DNA from: a virus
DNA length: 64,000 bases
Virus record (IMG/VR): IMGVR_UViG_3300020187_000012
Span: 1-64,000 of that record
Direction: 5' to 3' (one strand)
Part shown: in pieces, positions 49,077 through 59,612 of the stretch
How the letters are laid out: every line of letters starts with the position of its first letter
Position numbering within the stretch: position 1 is the first letter of the stretch
Notes under the pieces: generated by a model
Seen by the model: only the letters and a program-made list of their open reading frames with translations
Databases searched by the model: none
Told to the model about the DNA's origin: nothing
Translations under genes and position numbers: made by a program

Positions 49077-52000
49077 ATGGCTACAATCAACTTTGATGCT
49101 AATAAAAATTCTATTGAGGGTAAGAGTCAGGTAATATTAAGAACCAATCCAGCTCTTTCTTCAAATGTTAAACTCGTCGTTGACTCGTCGGGTGACATTT
49201 TTTTAGATAGCTTTAGCGCTAATAAAACTCTTAGTAATCAAAAGTACAAGAGATATTCTATTGACCCAAGTGGGCATTATGCATATGACCTTGCGGCGTA
49301 TTATAAAAACACACCGTTAGAACTTGTGTATGAACCTCTTAGGAGAGATTCAGACACTTCAGTATATAAACTATACAATAAGCAATACGAAGAACAATAT
49401 AACTATGGTGCTCGCCTAAATAGCTATAATATCTATAGTGAAAACATTAGATTTATGGCACCGCTTAAAATCGATAAAGTACTTCCAGAATATTTTGTAA
49501 TCTATAGAATTGAAGAACCTGTTTCTGATAGTGTATTAACTGATGAATTAAGTAATATAAATACTAGATTAGTTGATATGTTGTCTAATGCTACTATTGT
49601 CAAAACATTTGACCTTAGACCTAAAAGCAAAGTAGGACAGTATTTAAATACATTCGCGAACAACACTGAAAAACCAATAGCACCATTAACATTTTCTTTT
49701 GAAAAAAATGAAAAGACGTTATGGAATGGTATTGATTTAGTTAAAGGTGGTTTCGCATCTAAGGGTGAATATGTTTCAGATAATTTTATTAAAACAGATA
49801 ACCTTGAAATATTAAACAATCAATTTATAACAGAGGGTTTTAAAAGAAATTCACTTGTTAGTGCAGATGTTATTAATCTGGAATTTTTATTTGAAGATTT
49901 TGATAACGCATATGATGTAAACAGATATATTGGAATTTATGTTAATGAACATGAAGAGGGTTCGTTTAAGCATACTGATTATAGAAAAGATGTACTCTAC
50001 TTTGATAATTCAACTGTAGAAACTAATTTTGATTTAACTGGAACGTCACCGCAACTAACCGCTATTAATATGTTGCCATATGATGAATTAGATTTACCTA
50101 TTTTACAATGGGTTAAATTTAATAATGGGTTTGGTCACGTTAAGAATCTTAAATCAAATGACGGTATTGTAATTGGTCAATTTAATGTTGCTGCATTTAA
50201 TGTAAATTCAACCGACAAGTTTATTAAGAAAAATGATACTTTAAATATATCGGGTATCATTGATGATAATCGAGACTTTATAAAATTATCAGTTGTTGAA
50301 AGACCAGATTCTTCAGAACATATTATATTAGCGGCTACTAACGAAGTTAAAGCTAGTGGTAATATTGAGTTATTTAAAATATATGCGGATTCAGCGTTGG
50401 CCGCTGGTACACATGATGGTTTAAAATATTCAAACAACGGTTCACTTGAACAAATTACATTTGCACTTAGAAATGCAATGAATAGTATTTTAGATTCTGA
50501 ATTTAAAATAAGTTTAGATAAAACTAACATTATTATAAGTAATTATATTTCTGGCAATCGTGTTGGGAATGCATTTTTAGCTATTAAAAATGATGGCGTT
50601 ACAGTACCCACATATTTAAATATTGAAACTAGCTTATTAAACCCAGATATTGATTTAACATTTATAAGCCCAAGTTTTGATACTGATTATACAATACACG
50701 GTATGGTTGGTGGCTCTGCAATTGGAAATTCTTTATTAATAGAGTTTGAAGAGATTGGTGATTTAAGTGGTGATACTTATATTAAATCAGGTAATACTTT
50801 TGCAAAGGTTATTGAAGTGGTTGCGGACCCTGTATTTGATAATAAATATAGAGTTTGTGTTGATAAATCAATTGACTCAATAAATGTACAAGATTCTAGT
50901 TTAAGTTTATGGATAGAGAACAAGGTTACGTTTGGTAAGTTCGAAGCTTTTGATTTTGTTGATTTTGATTTTGATTTCTTTTCAACAATGCATTCAAAAC
51001 CTAAAGAACTGCAATATGAAGATGTAGACTCGGGTGTAGATACCAATTATATTGATAATCTTAATGACTTCAATACCCCATCGTTTAATTTCTTTAAAGG
51101 TCTTGAAAATATCAAACAGGAAGTTACAATAACATCTTCTGGTGTATCTAAAATTTATTCTGAATATGATAGACTACAAGAAAACTATATAAAAGAATTA
51201 GCACTAACTTCTAGAATTATACCTACTATAAATAAGTGGAGATATTTAGATGGTGTAAACGTTAGAGAAAATCCATATATGCTTTCAATGAGTGAAGCTT
51301 TTGGTAAAACTAATTTTGCACCTAATATAAAGATTGATGGCACTAATGCAGATGCTATGACACATGAGTGGTACTATATTTATGGCCACCCTAATTATTA
51401 TGATGCAACCGATCCTTTACAAAAATCAAACGCTTTAGATTTTATAAAAAGTAATTATTCGTATTTACAACCAGAGTTAAGCATTGAATTAGATGCTTCA
51501 AAATTAATGGATATTAATAATGATTGGTTTAATAGTTTATTTGTATATGATGGTTTTGATATTACGGGTGTTGGGTTTGCGCCAGCTGTAATAACAAAAA
51601 AATATACTACCTTTGTAAAGGGTTCTGTTAATGCGCCTGCTGAAACTATGTTTAGAGGTCTTAAGGTTAAAGCCTTTGCAAGAAAAGAGTTTACAGAACT
51701 TAATCCTAAAAACTTAATTAACACGGCTGAGTTTAACGACTATAAGTTTAGTGCTGTCTTAAATTATAAAGCTAATCAAAGTGTAGATGACTCAACTATT
51801 AAAGTTATTCAAAATAAAGAATTTAAAACTATTACAATTTATATTGAAGTTTTAACAACCGAACAAAATGCACTTTTTGTTAATAGAAAATTATTATATC
51901 ATTTAAAAAGTTTTTCTGATAGTTTTGGTAATTTATCAGATACTAAAATAAATGGTTATTTAGATTTTAGTGTTCAATTAGATAATGATCCAAAAACCAT

Positions 52001-53534
52001 AAACGTAACGGGTGTTGGTGTTGATTTTATAAAAGACATTCAAATAAACGAAGACGGCGGTTATAATGTTATTAAATTTGATTACGCTAATGATACTTGG
52101 GTGTTACCAGTTATAAGTGTTGAAAATTCATCTAGATTAACTGTAATTGCGGTTGATGGACAACCTGGTAAAATACAAAATGAAAGCAAAACAAATTTCC
52201 TTGCAATTACACAAGAGCCATCAACTTTTGGTATAGGTAAAGATTTTACATATATCGGTGGTGGTTATAATCTTGCTAAGGCAACATTTGAATCTATATC
52301 GACTAAATCTATAGTTGATTTATTAAATTTAAATGATACTGAAAAAGTTGAATATATTACAGTAGAAACTGATGGTACTATTAATAATAATAGATTTATA
52401 TTAAATATTGAAGATGGTCATTATGTTAAAAAGCAATCTAAATTAACTACATCATCTGACCCTAATAAGCCTGAAACATTTAAGGTTAGTGCTGGAAAAG
52501 TTGGATATGTTGTTAATGAACGTGATACACCATATACCACTGAACTTATTAGAATGTCTGGTGATTATACACCATTAACAAGGACTGTAGTTTCATTTAC
52601 AGATATGTACAGACCTTATAAAACTTCACAGATATTTGATGACGGTGACGTGTTGACTGTAGAAGATCCAAGAGAGAAGATACTTTATAATAGATATAAT
52701 AGAATGGGTATTGTATTTGGATCGGCACAATATGAAGGTCATGATAAATGGGGTGTAATTGAAAACTTAAATTACCATAAAATTAATCCTGAAAAGGCAG
52801 ACGGTATTCTTAAACTATCAAATAGTACAACGCCACCAGTATACAGACTTATTAGTGAAATAGCTATTGATAAAAGAGACGTTAATGTATTTAGGTCTTC
52901 ATGGGAGGATGAATACTATATTAAGAATGGTATTCAAAATCAAAACATTAATGTATATGGCACACTTTCAGCGTATGAAGAAAGCGCATTTCTTGCGTCA
53001 ACATTAAATCTACCTAAAAACCAATATGAAATTACTTCATATCCTAATACTAAATTAGCTACAGGTTTATCAGATATGAAAGCTATTAAAAGCACGGGTA
53101 CTTATAATGGTGATGTTGTTTTATTTGAAGACAATGATAACGTGTATATAGATTTATACTTAGGTAACAGACTTACAAATGTTTTAATCGATGACAACGC
53201 AGGTGCATATATTAAAAAATATGTATTAGCATCAAATTCATATGGTGACAAAACGACGCTTGATGATGATATTAAAAAGTATATTGAAGTTAATATGCTC
53301 AAGTTGTTAAATATAAATGAGGTTAGATTATTTAATACACCGTCTAAGCAAATATTAAGTAGTGAGGTTGCTTCAATTAATAGTTTAAATGATATTTTAG
53401 ATTCTAGATTTGTAGAAGACACTTCATTTAGATTAGAGTATGACGTGAAAAATCCATTGAATATAAAAGTAATATATAATAAGAGGCCTGGTTTCAAACA
53501 TCAGTTCTATATCTATACAAAAATAAACAGCTAA
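49077..53534 (+). CDS. very large tail/baseplate protein
   Basis: A 1485-residue protein, the largest in the window. It is Asn/Asp/Lys rich and mainly beta by eye, with an acidic stretch VDFDFDFFSTMHS near 630. No domain recognised. It follows the other fibre-associated genes and precedes the collar-type fibre, so probably a structural component of the baseplate or long fibre. Confidence 0.58.
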   Translation: MATINFDANKNSIEGKSQVILRTNPALSSNVKLVVDSSGDIFLDSFSANKTLSNQKYKRYSIDPSGHYAYDLAAYYKNTPLELVYEPLRRDSDTSVYKLYNKQYEEQYNYGARLNSYNIYSENIRFMAPLKIDKVLPEYFVIYRIEEPVSDSVLTDELSNINTRLVDMLSNATIVKTFDLRPKSKVGQYLNTFANNTEKPIAPLTFSFEKNEKTLWNGIDLVKGGFASKGEYVSDNFIKTDNLEILNNQFITEGFKRNSLVSADVINLEFLFEDFDNAYDVNRYIGIYVNEHEEGSFKHTDYRKDVLYFDNSTVETNFDLTGTSPQLTAINMLPYDELDLPILQWVKFNNGFGHVKNLKSNDGIVIGQFNVAAFNVNSTDKFIKKNDTLNISGIIDDNRDFIKLSVVERPDSSEHIILAATNEVKASGNIELFKIYADSALAAGTHDGLKYSNNGSLEQITFALRNAMNSILDSEFKISLDKTNIIISNYISGNRVGNAFLAIKNDGVTVPTYLNIETSLLNPDIDLTFISPSFDTDYTIHGMVGGSAIGNSLLIEFEEIGDLSGDTYIKSGNTFAKVIEVVADPVFDNKYRVCVDKSIDSINVQDSSLSLWIENKVTFGKFEAFDFVDFDFDFFSTMHSKPKELQYEDVDSGVDTNYIDNLNDFNTPSFNFFKGLENIKQEVTITSSGVSKIYSEYDRLQENYIKELALTSRIIPTINKWRYLDGVNVRENPYMLSMSEAFGKTNFAPNIKIDGTNADAMTHEWYYIYGHPNYYDATDPLQKSNALDFIKSNYSYLQPELSIELDASKLMDINNDWFNSLFVYDGFDITGVGFAPAVITKKYTTFVKGSVNAPAETMFRGLKVKAFARKEFTELNPKNLINTAEFNDYKFSAVLNYKANQSVDDSTIKVIQNKEFKTITIYIEVLTTEQNALFVNRKLLYHLKSFSDSFGNLSDTKINGYLDFSVQLDNDPKTINVTGVGVDFIKDIQINEDGGYNVIKFDYANDTWVLPVISVENSSRLTVIAVDGQPGKIQNESKTNFLAITQEPSTFGIGKDFTYIGGGYNLAKATFESISTKSIVDLLNLNDTEKVEYITVETDGTINNNRFILNIEDGHYVKKQSKLTTSSDPNKPETFKVSAGKVGYVVNERDTPYTTELIRMSGDYTPLTRTVVSFTDMYRPYKTSQIFDDGDVLTVEDPREKILYNRYNRMGIVFGSAQYEGHDKWGVIENLNYHKINPEKADGILKLSNSTTPPVYRLISEIAIDKRDVNVFRSSWEDEYYIKNGIQNQNINVYGTLSAYEESAFLASTLNLPKNQYEITSYPNTKLATGLSDMKAIKSTGTYNGDVVLFEDNDNVYIDLYLGNRLTNVLIDDNAGAYIKKYVLASNSYGDKTTLDDDIKKYIEVNMLKLLNINEVRLFNTPSKQILSSEVASINSLNDILDSRFVEDTSFRLEYDVKNPLNIKVIYNKRPGFKHQFYIYTKINS

Positions 53535-53540
53535 CATAAG

Positions 53541-54770
53541 ATGGCTATTAACATTAAAGAAATACTTTCAACTGATTCATCTAGCCAGGTGAATGAAAAG
53601 ATTAATTACAATTTTGATCAAGTTGTTGCAAATGGTGGAGGTCCTGTAGGATCTATAGGGTCACAAGGTGCTTCAGGTGCTATTGGTTCAACTGGAGCAC
53701 AAGGTGCACAGGGTCAAACTGGACCGCAGGGTCCGACTGGACTTTCAACAGATTATTTTGACAAGGTTGGTGTTTTACCTAATAATTTTACACTCACGCC
53801 TAGTGTTTCAACACAGGGTACTGCTACTACTTTAGTTTTAGGAGAAACTAATCCAGCATCACTAACTGGATATTCAGATTCTGTTTTAAATATTAAATCA
53901 ACACCTGCGATAGCTAGACAACTTAGACTAAGTACACAAACGTCATCTGAATATATCGATATAACTTATTCTGAAACTTCAGGTACTAGAGAACTTCAAT
54001 TTGTTACAAATACGCTTGGTTCACCATCATCTATTGATTATAAATTTAATGGTAATAGAATTATATTAAATAATTCAAACAACGAAGTTATTTTATCTAG
54101 TGGTACTTCTCAATTTAATTCAAACCTTGAAATTAATGATGGTTTGAAAATTACATCGGGTACACCCGGTGCTGGTAAGGTGTTAACATCATCAGATGCA
54201 TCTGGTACAGCTGCATGGGCACCTGCTTTTGAAACACCGATTGGTACTATTGTAATGATACCTTCATTTATTTACAACGCATATACAGGTACACCACCCT
54301 TTAATCTAACATACACATATGTTGAGTGGGAACCATCTGCCAGCCTGCCAGGCTCACCTACGTATTATGGTAGGGGTAAAGGCGCATGGGCCGGTTGGTA
54401 TTATTGTAATGGTAGAACTTGGAGTGGCGGTGGTGTTTCTTACACAGTACCTGACATGGCAGATAGATTCCCATTAGGTTTTTCAAAGAGCGGTTTGGCT
54501 TCACCGGCATCTAAGGATTTAAATAGTGGTAAATATGGTGCTAATAGTGTTGCCGATTTAACATCCGTACAAACAGCAGACAATCATACACATACTGTAC
54601 CAGCTACTAATTATGGTGTTGGTGGTGGTTCTGGTGCTAACAACGTTACATACTTAAGTAATAATACAACTAGTTCCGAGGGTGCTAAAACTGTAGATCT
54701 TTCACCACAAACATCAACTGTTGGTTATATGATTTATTTAGGAGCTAATAATTTAACATATCAACCATAG
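53541..54770 (+). CDS. collagen-like tail fibre with tail-collar domain
   Basis: A 409-residue fibre protein. Residues 1-30 carry the N-x-NFD motif; residues 37-67 are ten Gly-x-x triplets, a collagen-like stalk; residues about 235-312 fit the phage tail-collar domain (PIGTIVMIPSF, GWYYCNGRTWSGG, YTVPDMADRFPLG); the C-terminus has HTHTVPAT and a YMIYLGANN end. It is likely a short trimeric receptor-binding fibre. The gene ends with TAG overlapping the next GTG start. Confidence 0.82.
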   Translation: MAINIKEILSTDSSSQVNEKINYNFDQVVANGGGPVGSIGSQGASGAIGSTGAQGAQGQTGPQGPTGLSTDYFDKVGVLPNNFTLTPSVSTQGTATTLVLGETNPASLTGYSDSVLNIKSTPAIARQLRLSTQTSSEYIDITYSETSGTRELQFVTNTLGSPSSIDYKFNGNRIILNNSNNEVILSSGTSQFNSNLEINDGLKITSGTPGAGKVLTSSDASGTAAWAPAFETPIGTIVMIPSFIYNAYTGTPPFNLTYTYVEWEPSASLPGSPTYYGRGKGAWAGWYYCNGRTWSGGGVSYTVPDMADRFPLGFSKSGLASPASKDLNSGKYGANSVADLTSVQTADNHTHTVPATNYGVGGGSGANNVTYLSNNTTSSEGAKTVDLSPQTSTVGYMIYLGANNLTYQP

Positions 54771-55531
54771 TGATTAATATTAATATAAATAAAGACTGGA
54801 TACCTTTTATAGTGATAGCTGTTTTAGCTTTTGTATTATTAGGTCAGTGTTCTAGAGTGTCTTCTCTTAAAGAAGACGTGAAGGTACTTGAGATGGATGT
54901 TCAGAATGCTAACGCAAACTATGCAGCTTCCCAGGATACTGTAGAACTGTATGTTAATAACAATGGCTATTTAGAAGCTGAGATTAAAACTTACGCTGCA
55001 AGTAATGAAGAATTATCAGGTGATTATTCAAAACTAATAAGCAAATATAAAAAGTCTTTAGATTTAAATAAAGATCTTAAAGGTATTAATGCTTTATTAT
55101 CTGCACAGTTAGCTAATAAAGATAGTTTACTTATTTACAGTGACATTAAGGCTGATTCAACTTTTACATTTATAGATTCAGCAAATTATGGTGATGACAA
55201 CACTAGAATTGTAAAAATTGACGGTAAAATTAATGACGGTCAGGTTCAAGGTAACCTTACAATAAAACAAACAATAACTCTAATGGCAGTACTTGAAAAT
55301 AATGATGGTGTTAATAGCATGAGACTTAGTACAAAGTACCCTTTTGATAATATGAATATTCAAGGAATAAACCTTATCAATAATGAGTTGAATATATACA
55401 AAAAGAAAAGTAGATGGAATGTTAACGTTGGTGTTGGCTACGGTCTATACCCCACAGCTGGTGGTACGCTTAACGCAAATCCATTTATTGGAGTAGTATT
55501 GGGTTATTCACCAAAGTGGTTACAATTTTAA
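54770..55531 (+). CDS. membrane-anchored coiled-coil protein, predicted spanin
   Basis: A 253-residue protein starting with GTG inside the preceding stop. One N-terminal hydrophobic helix (about 9-25), a long periplasmic coiled-coil (about 27-115), and a C-terminal part ending in amphipathic strands (RWNVNVGVGYGLYP, then FIGVVLGYSPKW) like an outer-membrane insertion. This TM-coil-beta architecture is found in Bacteroidota phages near lysis genes and is predicted to act as a unimolecular spanin. No endolysin was recognised nearby. Confidence 0.6.
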   Translation: MINININKDWIPFIVIAVLAFVLLGQCSRVSSLKEDVKVLEMDVQNANANYAASQDTVELYVNNNGYLEAEIKTYAASNEELSGDYSKLISKYKKSLDLNKDLKGINALLSAQLANKDSLLIYSDIKADSTFTFIDSANYGDDNTRIVKIDGKINDGQVQGNLTIKQTITLMAVLENNDGVNSMRLSTKYPFDNMNIQGINLINNELNIYKKKSRWNVNVGVGYGLYPTAGGTLNANPFIGVVLGYSPKWLQF

Positions 55532-55547
55532 TAAAGGAAACTAATAG

Positions 55548-57716
55548 ATGGCACAATCGTCAAAATATGCAAGATTAGACCAAGACGTTTTACTAGAGTT
55601 TATCTATCATGATCAAACTGTAGCAACGCTACCTAATTATCAAATTGAAATTGATGATAATGGGTCACATCCACTTGCTTTAAATACAACTGCGAGTGCG
55701 TCTGACAGTAGACATCTTATTCATGAATTAGGTGCAGCTGTAGTTAATTTTGATGTAACTGAAAGTGGCGCTTATGTTTTAATTGAAAACTTTGCCGCAA
55801 GAACTTTAACACTTGCAAACGGTAAGACTTATAAATTTAATGTTTCAGCACTTACAACGCCGGGTGACTTTATTATTAAAGATGTTACAGGAAATCAATT
55901 AGGTACATTAGTTTCTACAACATATACAATAACACCAACTACAAACGGTCAATATACTTATGAGTATTCTGATTTAATCGGTGGTAAAATAACTGTTCAA
56001 AATACAGCTAATCCTTTATATGCTACAGCAGATGAAGAAACGGGTAATGATATTAAGACGGGTGCCGGGTCACCTGGTAGATATCAAGCTGTTTTAATTG
56101 ACGCTGAACAGGGTTCAAAATATGCGCTTTTAGATTCAACTAATAATTACATTGATAATAAAGTAGATTGGACAGGTTCAACTTCAACAACAATTGATAA
56201 AGCAGATGCTGTTGATATTTCATTAGGTACTATAACTTACGATACTGTTAGATTACATTTAAAATCTGGTTACGATTTTTCATCTAGGGGTTATGACGGC
56301 TTCTTATTTCAAGTTGCAGCTTCTAGAGTTTCTGGAGTTAAAAACTATTTAACATCAATAGTATACTTAAATACTTCATCATTTGAAATACAAAACTCAA
56401 AGCCTTTTATTTTAGGTGAGACGATGTATTCTAAATTTATTGAGATTAAAGTTCCAGCACTTGCTAATATGGATCCAGACTTTGACAACTGGTTCTTTGG
56501 TACTGGTTCAGATGCTGTAAATCCTTTGTCAAATTATGAAGTTTCATTTAAACTAATTAGTGATACGCAAGTTGATTCAGGGTTTGAATATATTAATACA
56601 GCAGAAGAAGTTCAGATTACGGTTCCACGTGAGGATGAATATCAAGATATCGCAGCTGTTATTGAAGAGGCGCCTGATGGTGACTTCTTTAATCTATTTG
56701 CAACTAAAGATGGTTCAATAGTTTCCTTCGATACTTACATAACAAATAGACTACAAACATCAAGTGATGATATTACAGTATTTTATGACATTGTTGTTTA
56801 TGAACAAATTCAAACGTTCTTTAATAAGTCTTATGAAATGTCAATGTCAAAAAATAGTAATTTTGACCAAGCAATTCCATTTAGACCAGTCATTACAAAT
56901 TCAGCAACAGCAACCGCATACAATATTGACTTATCTATTAGAATATACAACGAGACCAATAATACTCAAATTGTTAAAAAGGCATCATATACATCATACA
57001 ATGTTGGAAAGTATGGTAAGCGTTTAAGAAATATTAATCTACCTGCAAGTAATCAAATACTTAAGGTTTATAATACGTTGCCTAATGTACTAGAGAATAA
57101 TCAGATTATTCAAAACATGTCAACACTTCCAAATAACCAAACTAGATTTGTACCTTCATTTATTGAAAGAACAAATATTGTTACAGGTTCAACTAGTGTA
57201 AATATTGTTGATAATGAAGCTGTTGATAATTCTGAAATAACGTTCTTTGCGGACGGCGAAAGCAGTTTAACACTATCACCATTTGATAATTATCTTAAAT
57301 TTAAGATTGCCAAAAAAGATGGTGATGATTATTTAAACATTGGTCTAGAATCAGTTCAACGTGTATTATTAAATTTTGGTAATATTCAAATTGAAAACTC
57401 ACTTAACTATGCTAACGTTGAATTAGCTGAAGGTGAAATTATGTTTAGAATTGATGAAAGTGCAATGAATTCAATTGCAAAAGAAGATGACAGGGTTTAT
57501 ATGTTGTCTATTTATAATGGCACTGATAAAACGCTTATACACCATGGTACATATGATATCATAGGTAATAATACTATTAAGGTAATAAAAAGAATAGTAA
57601 CTGAAGTTGCAGATAATAGTATAACTACAGTGGTCAAAAATAAGCAAGCACCTGGAAGTTCTAGAACTAATTTAAAAAGTGGTTTAGGTAGAATAAATAC
57701 GGTTGGACCTAGATAA
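55548..57716 (+). CDS. tail structural protein, unassigned
   Basis: A 722-residue beta-rich protein. N-terminal YARLDQDVLLEFIYHDQ; middle and C-terminal regions are Asn/Thr rich strands, with a basic end. It lies between the spanin-like and the gp19-like genes, likely a tail or baseplate component. No family identified. Confidence 0.55.
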   Translation: MAQSSKYARLDQDVLLEFIYHDQTVATLPNYQIEIDDNGSHPLALNTTASASDSRHLIHELGAAVVNFDVTESGAYVLIENFAARTLTLANGKTYKFNVSALTTPGDFIIKDVTGNQLGTLVSTTYTITPTTNGQYTYEYSDLIGGKITVQNTANPLYATADEETGNDIKTGAGSPGRYQAVLIDAEQGSKYALLDSTNNYIDNKVDWTGSTSTTIDKADAVDISLGTITYDTVRLHLKSGYDFSSRGYDGFLFQVAASRVSGVKNYLTSIVYLNTSSFEIQNSKPFILGETMYSKFIEIKVPALANMDPDFDNWFFGTGSDAVNPLSNYEVSFKLISDTQVDSGFEYINTAEEVQITVPREDEYQDIAAVIEEAPDGDFFNLFATKDGSIVSFDTYITNRLQTSSDDITVFYDIVVYEQIQTFFNKSYEMSMSKNSNFDQAIPFRPVITNSATATAYNIDLSIRIYNETNNTQIVKKASYTSYNVGKYGKRLRNINLPASNQILKVYNTLPNVLENNQIIQNMSTLPNNQTRFVPSFIERTNIVTGSTSVNIVDNEAVDNSEITFFADGESSLTLSPFDNYLKFKIAKKDGDDYLNIGLESVQRVLLNFGNIQIENSLNYANVELAEGEIMFRIDESAMNSIAKEDDRVYMLSIYNGTDKTLIHHGTYDIIGNNTIKVIKRIVTEVADNSITTVVKNKQAPGSSRTNLKSGLGRINTVGPR

Positions 57717-57726
57717 TTAAATTGAT

Positions 57727-58278
57727 ATGATACTAAACAGTAGAAGTAATTTATTTAATTTTAAGTTTCCTAAGAATTTTATACCTAAAGAGGTTGCTGA
57801 CAAATATAAGCCATACCTTAATAGAATGCCGGGTAACATTATTGAAGAACCTATAGATTTTATTAACTATACGATTCAAGGCATTAATATACCAGGTGTT
57901 TCTTTTACACCATCTGAACAAAATTTTAATGATGGTACAACTAAATTTACTAGAGGTTATATACCAATACAAAATTTAGTTAATAGAGAATTAACAATTA
58001 AAATGCAGTTACTCGATGGCTTTATAAATTATTGGATTTTAACAGACACTTTACTATATCATTATAATAAAGATAATACTAAACCTTTTGTTGATGATTT
58101 AAAATTACAATTGTTAGATGCTGAGGGTATTCACGTAATGTCCGTTGTTTTTGAAAAACCAATTATGAATTCTATTTCAGAACTTGATTTAAACATGGCT
58201 GAAAACGTAGCAGACTTTTCAACAATTGATATTTCTTTCTTTTATAATAAGTTTAATCTGATAAATGAAATAGACTGA
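57727..58278 (+). CDS. tail-tube-like protein (gp19-type)
   Basis: A 183-residue protein of the T4 gp19 tail-tube fold by pattern: IQGINIPGVSFTPSEQ near the N-terminus, RELTIKMQLLDGFINYW in the centre, LQLLDAEGIHVMSVVFEKP, and a final SELDLNMAENVADFSTID. It could be the tube protein, a tube terminator or a baseplate tube adaptor. Confidence 0.65.
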   Translation: MILNSRSNLFNFKFPKNFIPKEVADKYKPYLNRMPGNIIEEPIDFINYTIQGINIPGVSFTPSEQNFNDGTTKFTRGYIPIQNLVNRELTIKMQLLDGFINYWILTDTLLYHYNKDNTKPFVDDLKLQLLDAEGIHVMSVVFEKPIMNSISELDLNMAENVADFSTIDISFFYNKFNLINEID

Positions 58279-58285
58279 TATATAC
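58277..58285 (+). promoter_or_regulatory. GATATATAC late-boundary motif
   Basis: One base from GATATATAA; overlaps the TGA stop and lies 3 nt ahead of the tagged gene. Confidence 0.35.
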
Positions 58286-58288
58286 AAT

Positions 58289-58657
58289 ATGAAAACATTT
58301 TTAACATACTTAGAAGAGCAAAATGTCACAGAGGCTGATATCAATGCTATTAACGAATCTTTAAATCAAGAGTGGACACCAGAGCTTGAAGAAAGAATTG
58401 ATGAAGCTGTTGATGCTTTTTTAATAGAGTATACAAATGAAGATGGTACTTACAATATTGATAAACTTAACAATGAAATTACTAATGAAGGTTTATTAGG
58501 TTCTATTATAGGTGGTCTTACAGGGTTTGCTTTAGGTAAATCAGTTGGTAAGATTGTCGCTAAAGTACTGGGTATTGAAAAAGGCGTGTTCTATGATTTA
58601 TTAACTTCTAGATTAGTAGGTGCTGCGTTAGGTGCTTCACTGGGTAAAAAACTTTAA
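58289..58657 (+). CDS. tagged small protein with glycine-zipper segment
   Basis: A 122-residue protein beginning MKTFLTYLEEQNVTEA, resembling the capsid-targeting tag with VTE as cleavage site. Acidic helical middle, then a glycine-zipper membrane-active segment (GLLGSIIGGLTGFALGKSVG) and a second Gly/Ala-rich helix at the end. A packaged, membrane-interacting protein is plausible. The stop lies just before the RuvC-like gene. Confidence 0.65.
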   Translation: MKTFLTYLEEQNVTEADINAINESLNQEWTPELEERIDEAVDAFLIEYTNEDGTYNIDKLNNEITNEGLLGSIIGGLTGFALGKSVGKIVAKVLGIEKGVFYDLLTSRLVGAALGASLGKKL

Positions 58658-58658
58658 T

Positions 58659-59276
58659 TTGAATTTAATAGCAATCGATTATTCGATCAACTCACCGGGT
58701 ATCTGTATTTTAAAAGAGGGACAGCCTTATTATATTTCTTATATTAAACCCAAATCCGGAACAAAGAAACAACAAGCTCTACAAGAGGAGATGAATCTTC
58801 TTAATGATGTTACTTTAGTAAATCAACCTGAGCCTAATGTTGATAAGCAAGAAATGACTCGAGTCCTTAGACATCGTGCAATTGCTGAAGGTATATGCAA
58901 TTTAATTGCAGAACATACGAATACAGATGAAGAATATAAAATCTATTTTGAAGGTTCTTCTTACGGGACCTCAAGATTTGGTACAAACTCACTTATTGAT
59001 TTAGCTTCAGCATCTTCAATCTTGAAATCTTATTTGATTGATCGTTTTAATGTTACTGTACTTGAAGTTTACGCCCCTACAACAATAAAGAAACATGCTG
59101 GTAAAGGTAATATGAGTAAGATGCAAATGTGGGATGTTTACATAAATGATGAGTCTAATCGTGAGTCAGGTCTTTGGAACTTTTGTCAAGAATTCAAAGA
59201 AGATAAAAAGATTATGAAACCCTTAGATGACCTTGTTGATGCTTATTTTATCATGTCTTATGTAAGGTCACTTTAA
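58659..59276 (+). CDS. RuvC-like Holliday junction resolvase
   Basis: A 205-residue RNase-H-fold nuclease. Catalytic acids are Asp7 (LIAIDYS), Glu98 (IYFEGSSYG), Asp190/191 and Asp194 (LDDLVDAYF), in RuvC order, with a basic KHAGKGNMSK segment. The frame could start at a GTG 27 nt upstream, inside the previous gene; the TTG at 58659 places the first catalytic strand at the N-terminus and is preferred. It replaces T4 endonuclease VII as the branch-resolving nuclease. Confidence 0.82.
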   Translation: MNLIAIDYSINSPGICILKEGQPYYISYIKPKSGTKKQQALQEEMNLLNDVTLVNQPEPNVDKQEMTRVLRHRAIAEGICNLIAEHTNTDEEYKIYFEGSSYGTSRFGTNSLIDLASASSILKSYLIDRFNVTVLEVYAPTTIKKHAGKGNMSKMQMWDVYINDESNRESGLWNFCQEFKEDKKIMKPLDDLVDAYFIMSYVRSL

Positions 59277-59417
59277 ATTGTATTTTACCCTCAGGCATAA
59301 AACCATAACTTATATGAAGGTATTGGGGGTTTTGTTTCATTTATGGTTAAAAATATTTAAAAATAATAAAGTAGTATGTTATTATGAAACAAAAACAAAT
59401 AGTTTTATATAATATGT

Positions 59418-59600
59418 ATGAAAAGAGAAGGACTAACACCAAGTCAATTAATGGAGCTAAGTAGAATTGTTGAATCAATGGTTAATCTTAATAAGATAAC
59501 TAAAGAGGAGGGAAATCTATTTCTAGAAAAGGCAGGACTAACCGTACAATCAGATAATGAATGGATTGATACAGTTGGAACAGTTTATACTTTTCTATAA
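59418..59600 (+). CDS. small hypothetical protein
   Basis: A 60-residue helical protein (MKREGLTPSQLMELSRIVES start). Sits between the resolvase and the gp32 genes after 140 nt of AT-rich DNA that shows no other frame. Unknown function. Confidence 0.6.
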   Translation: MKREGLTPSQLMELSRIVESMVNLNKITKEEGNLFLEKAGLTVQSDNEWIDTVGTVYTFL

Positions 59601-59612
59601 GACAAACTATTT

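Noticed and set aside
56764-57027. Out-of-frame ORF inside the 722-residue tail gene
   Set aside because: Shadow of the real gene; no start context and implausible His/Thr-rich composition.
59385-59413. TGAAAC/TATAAT pair ahead of the 60-residue gene
   Set aside because: The -10 box ends 4 nt before the ATG, so a transcript would start inside the gene; the first box also deviates.
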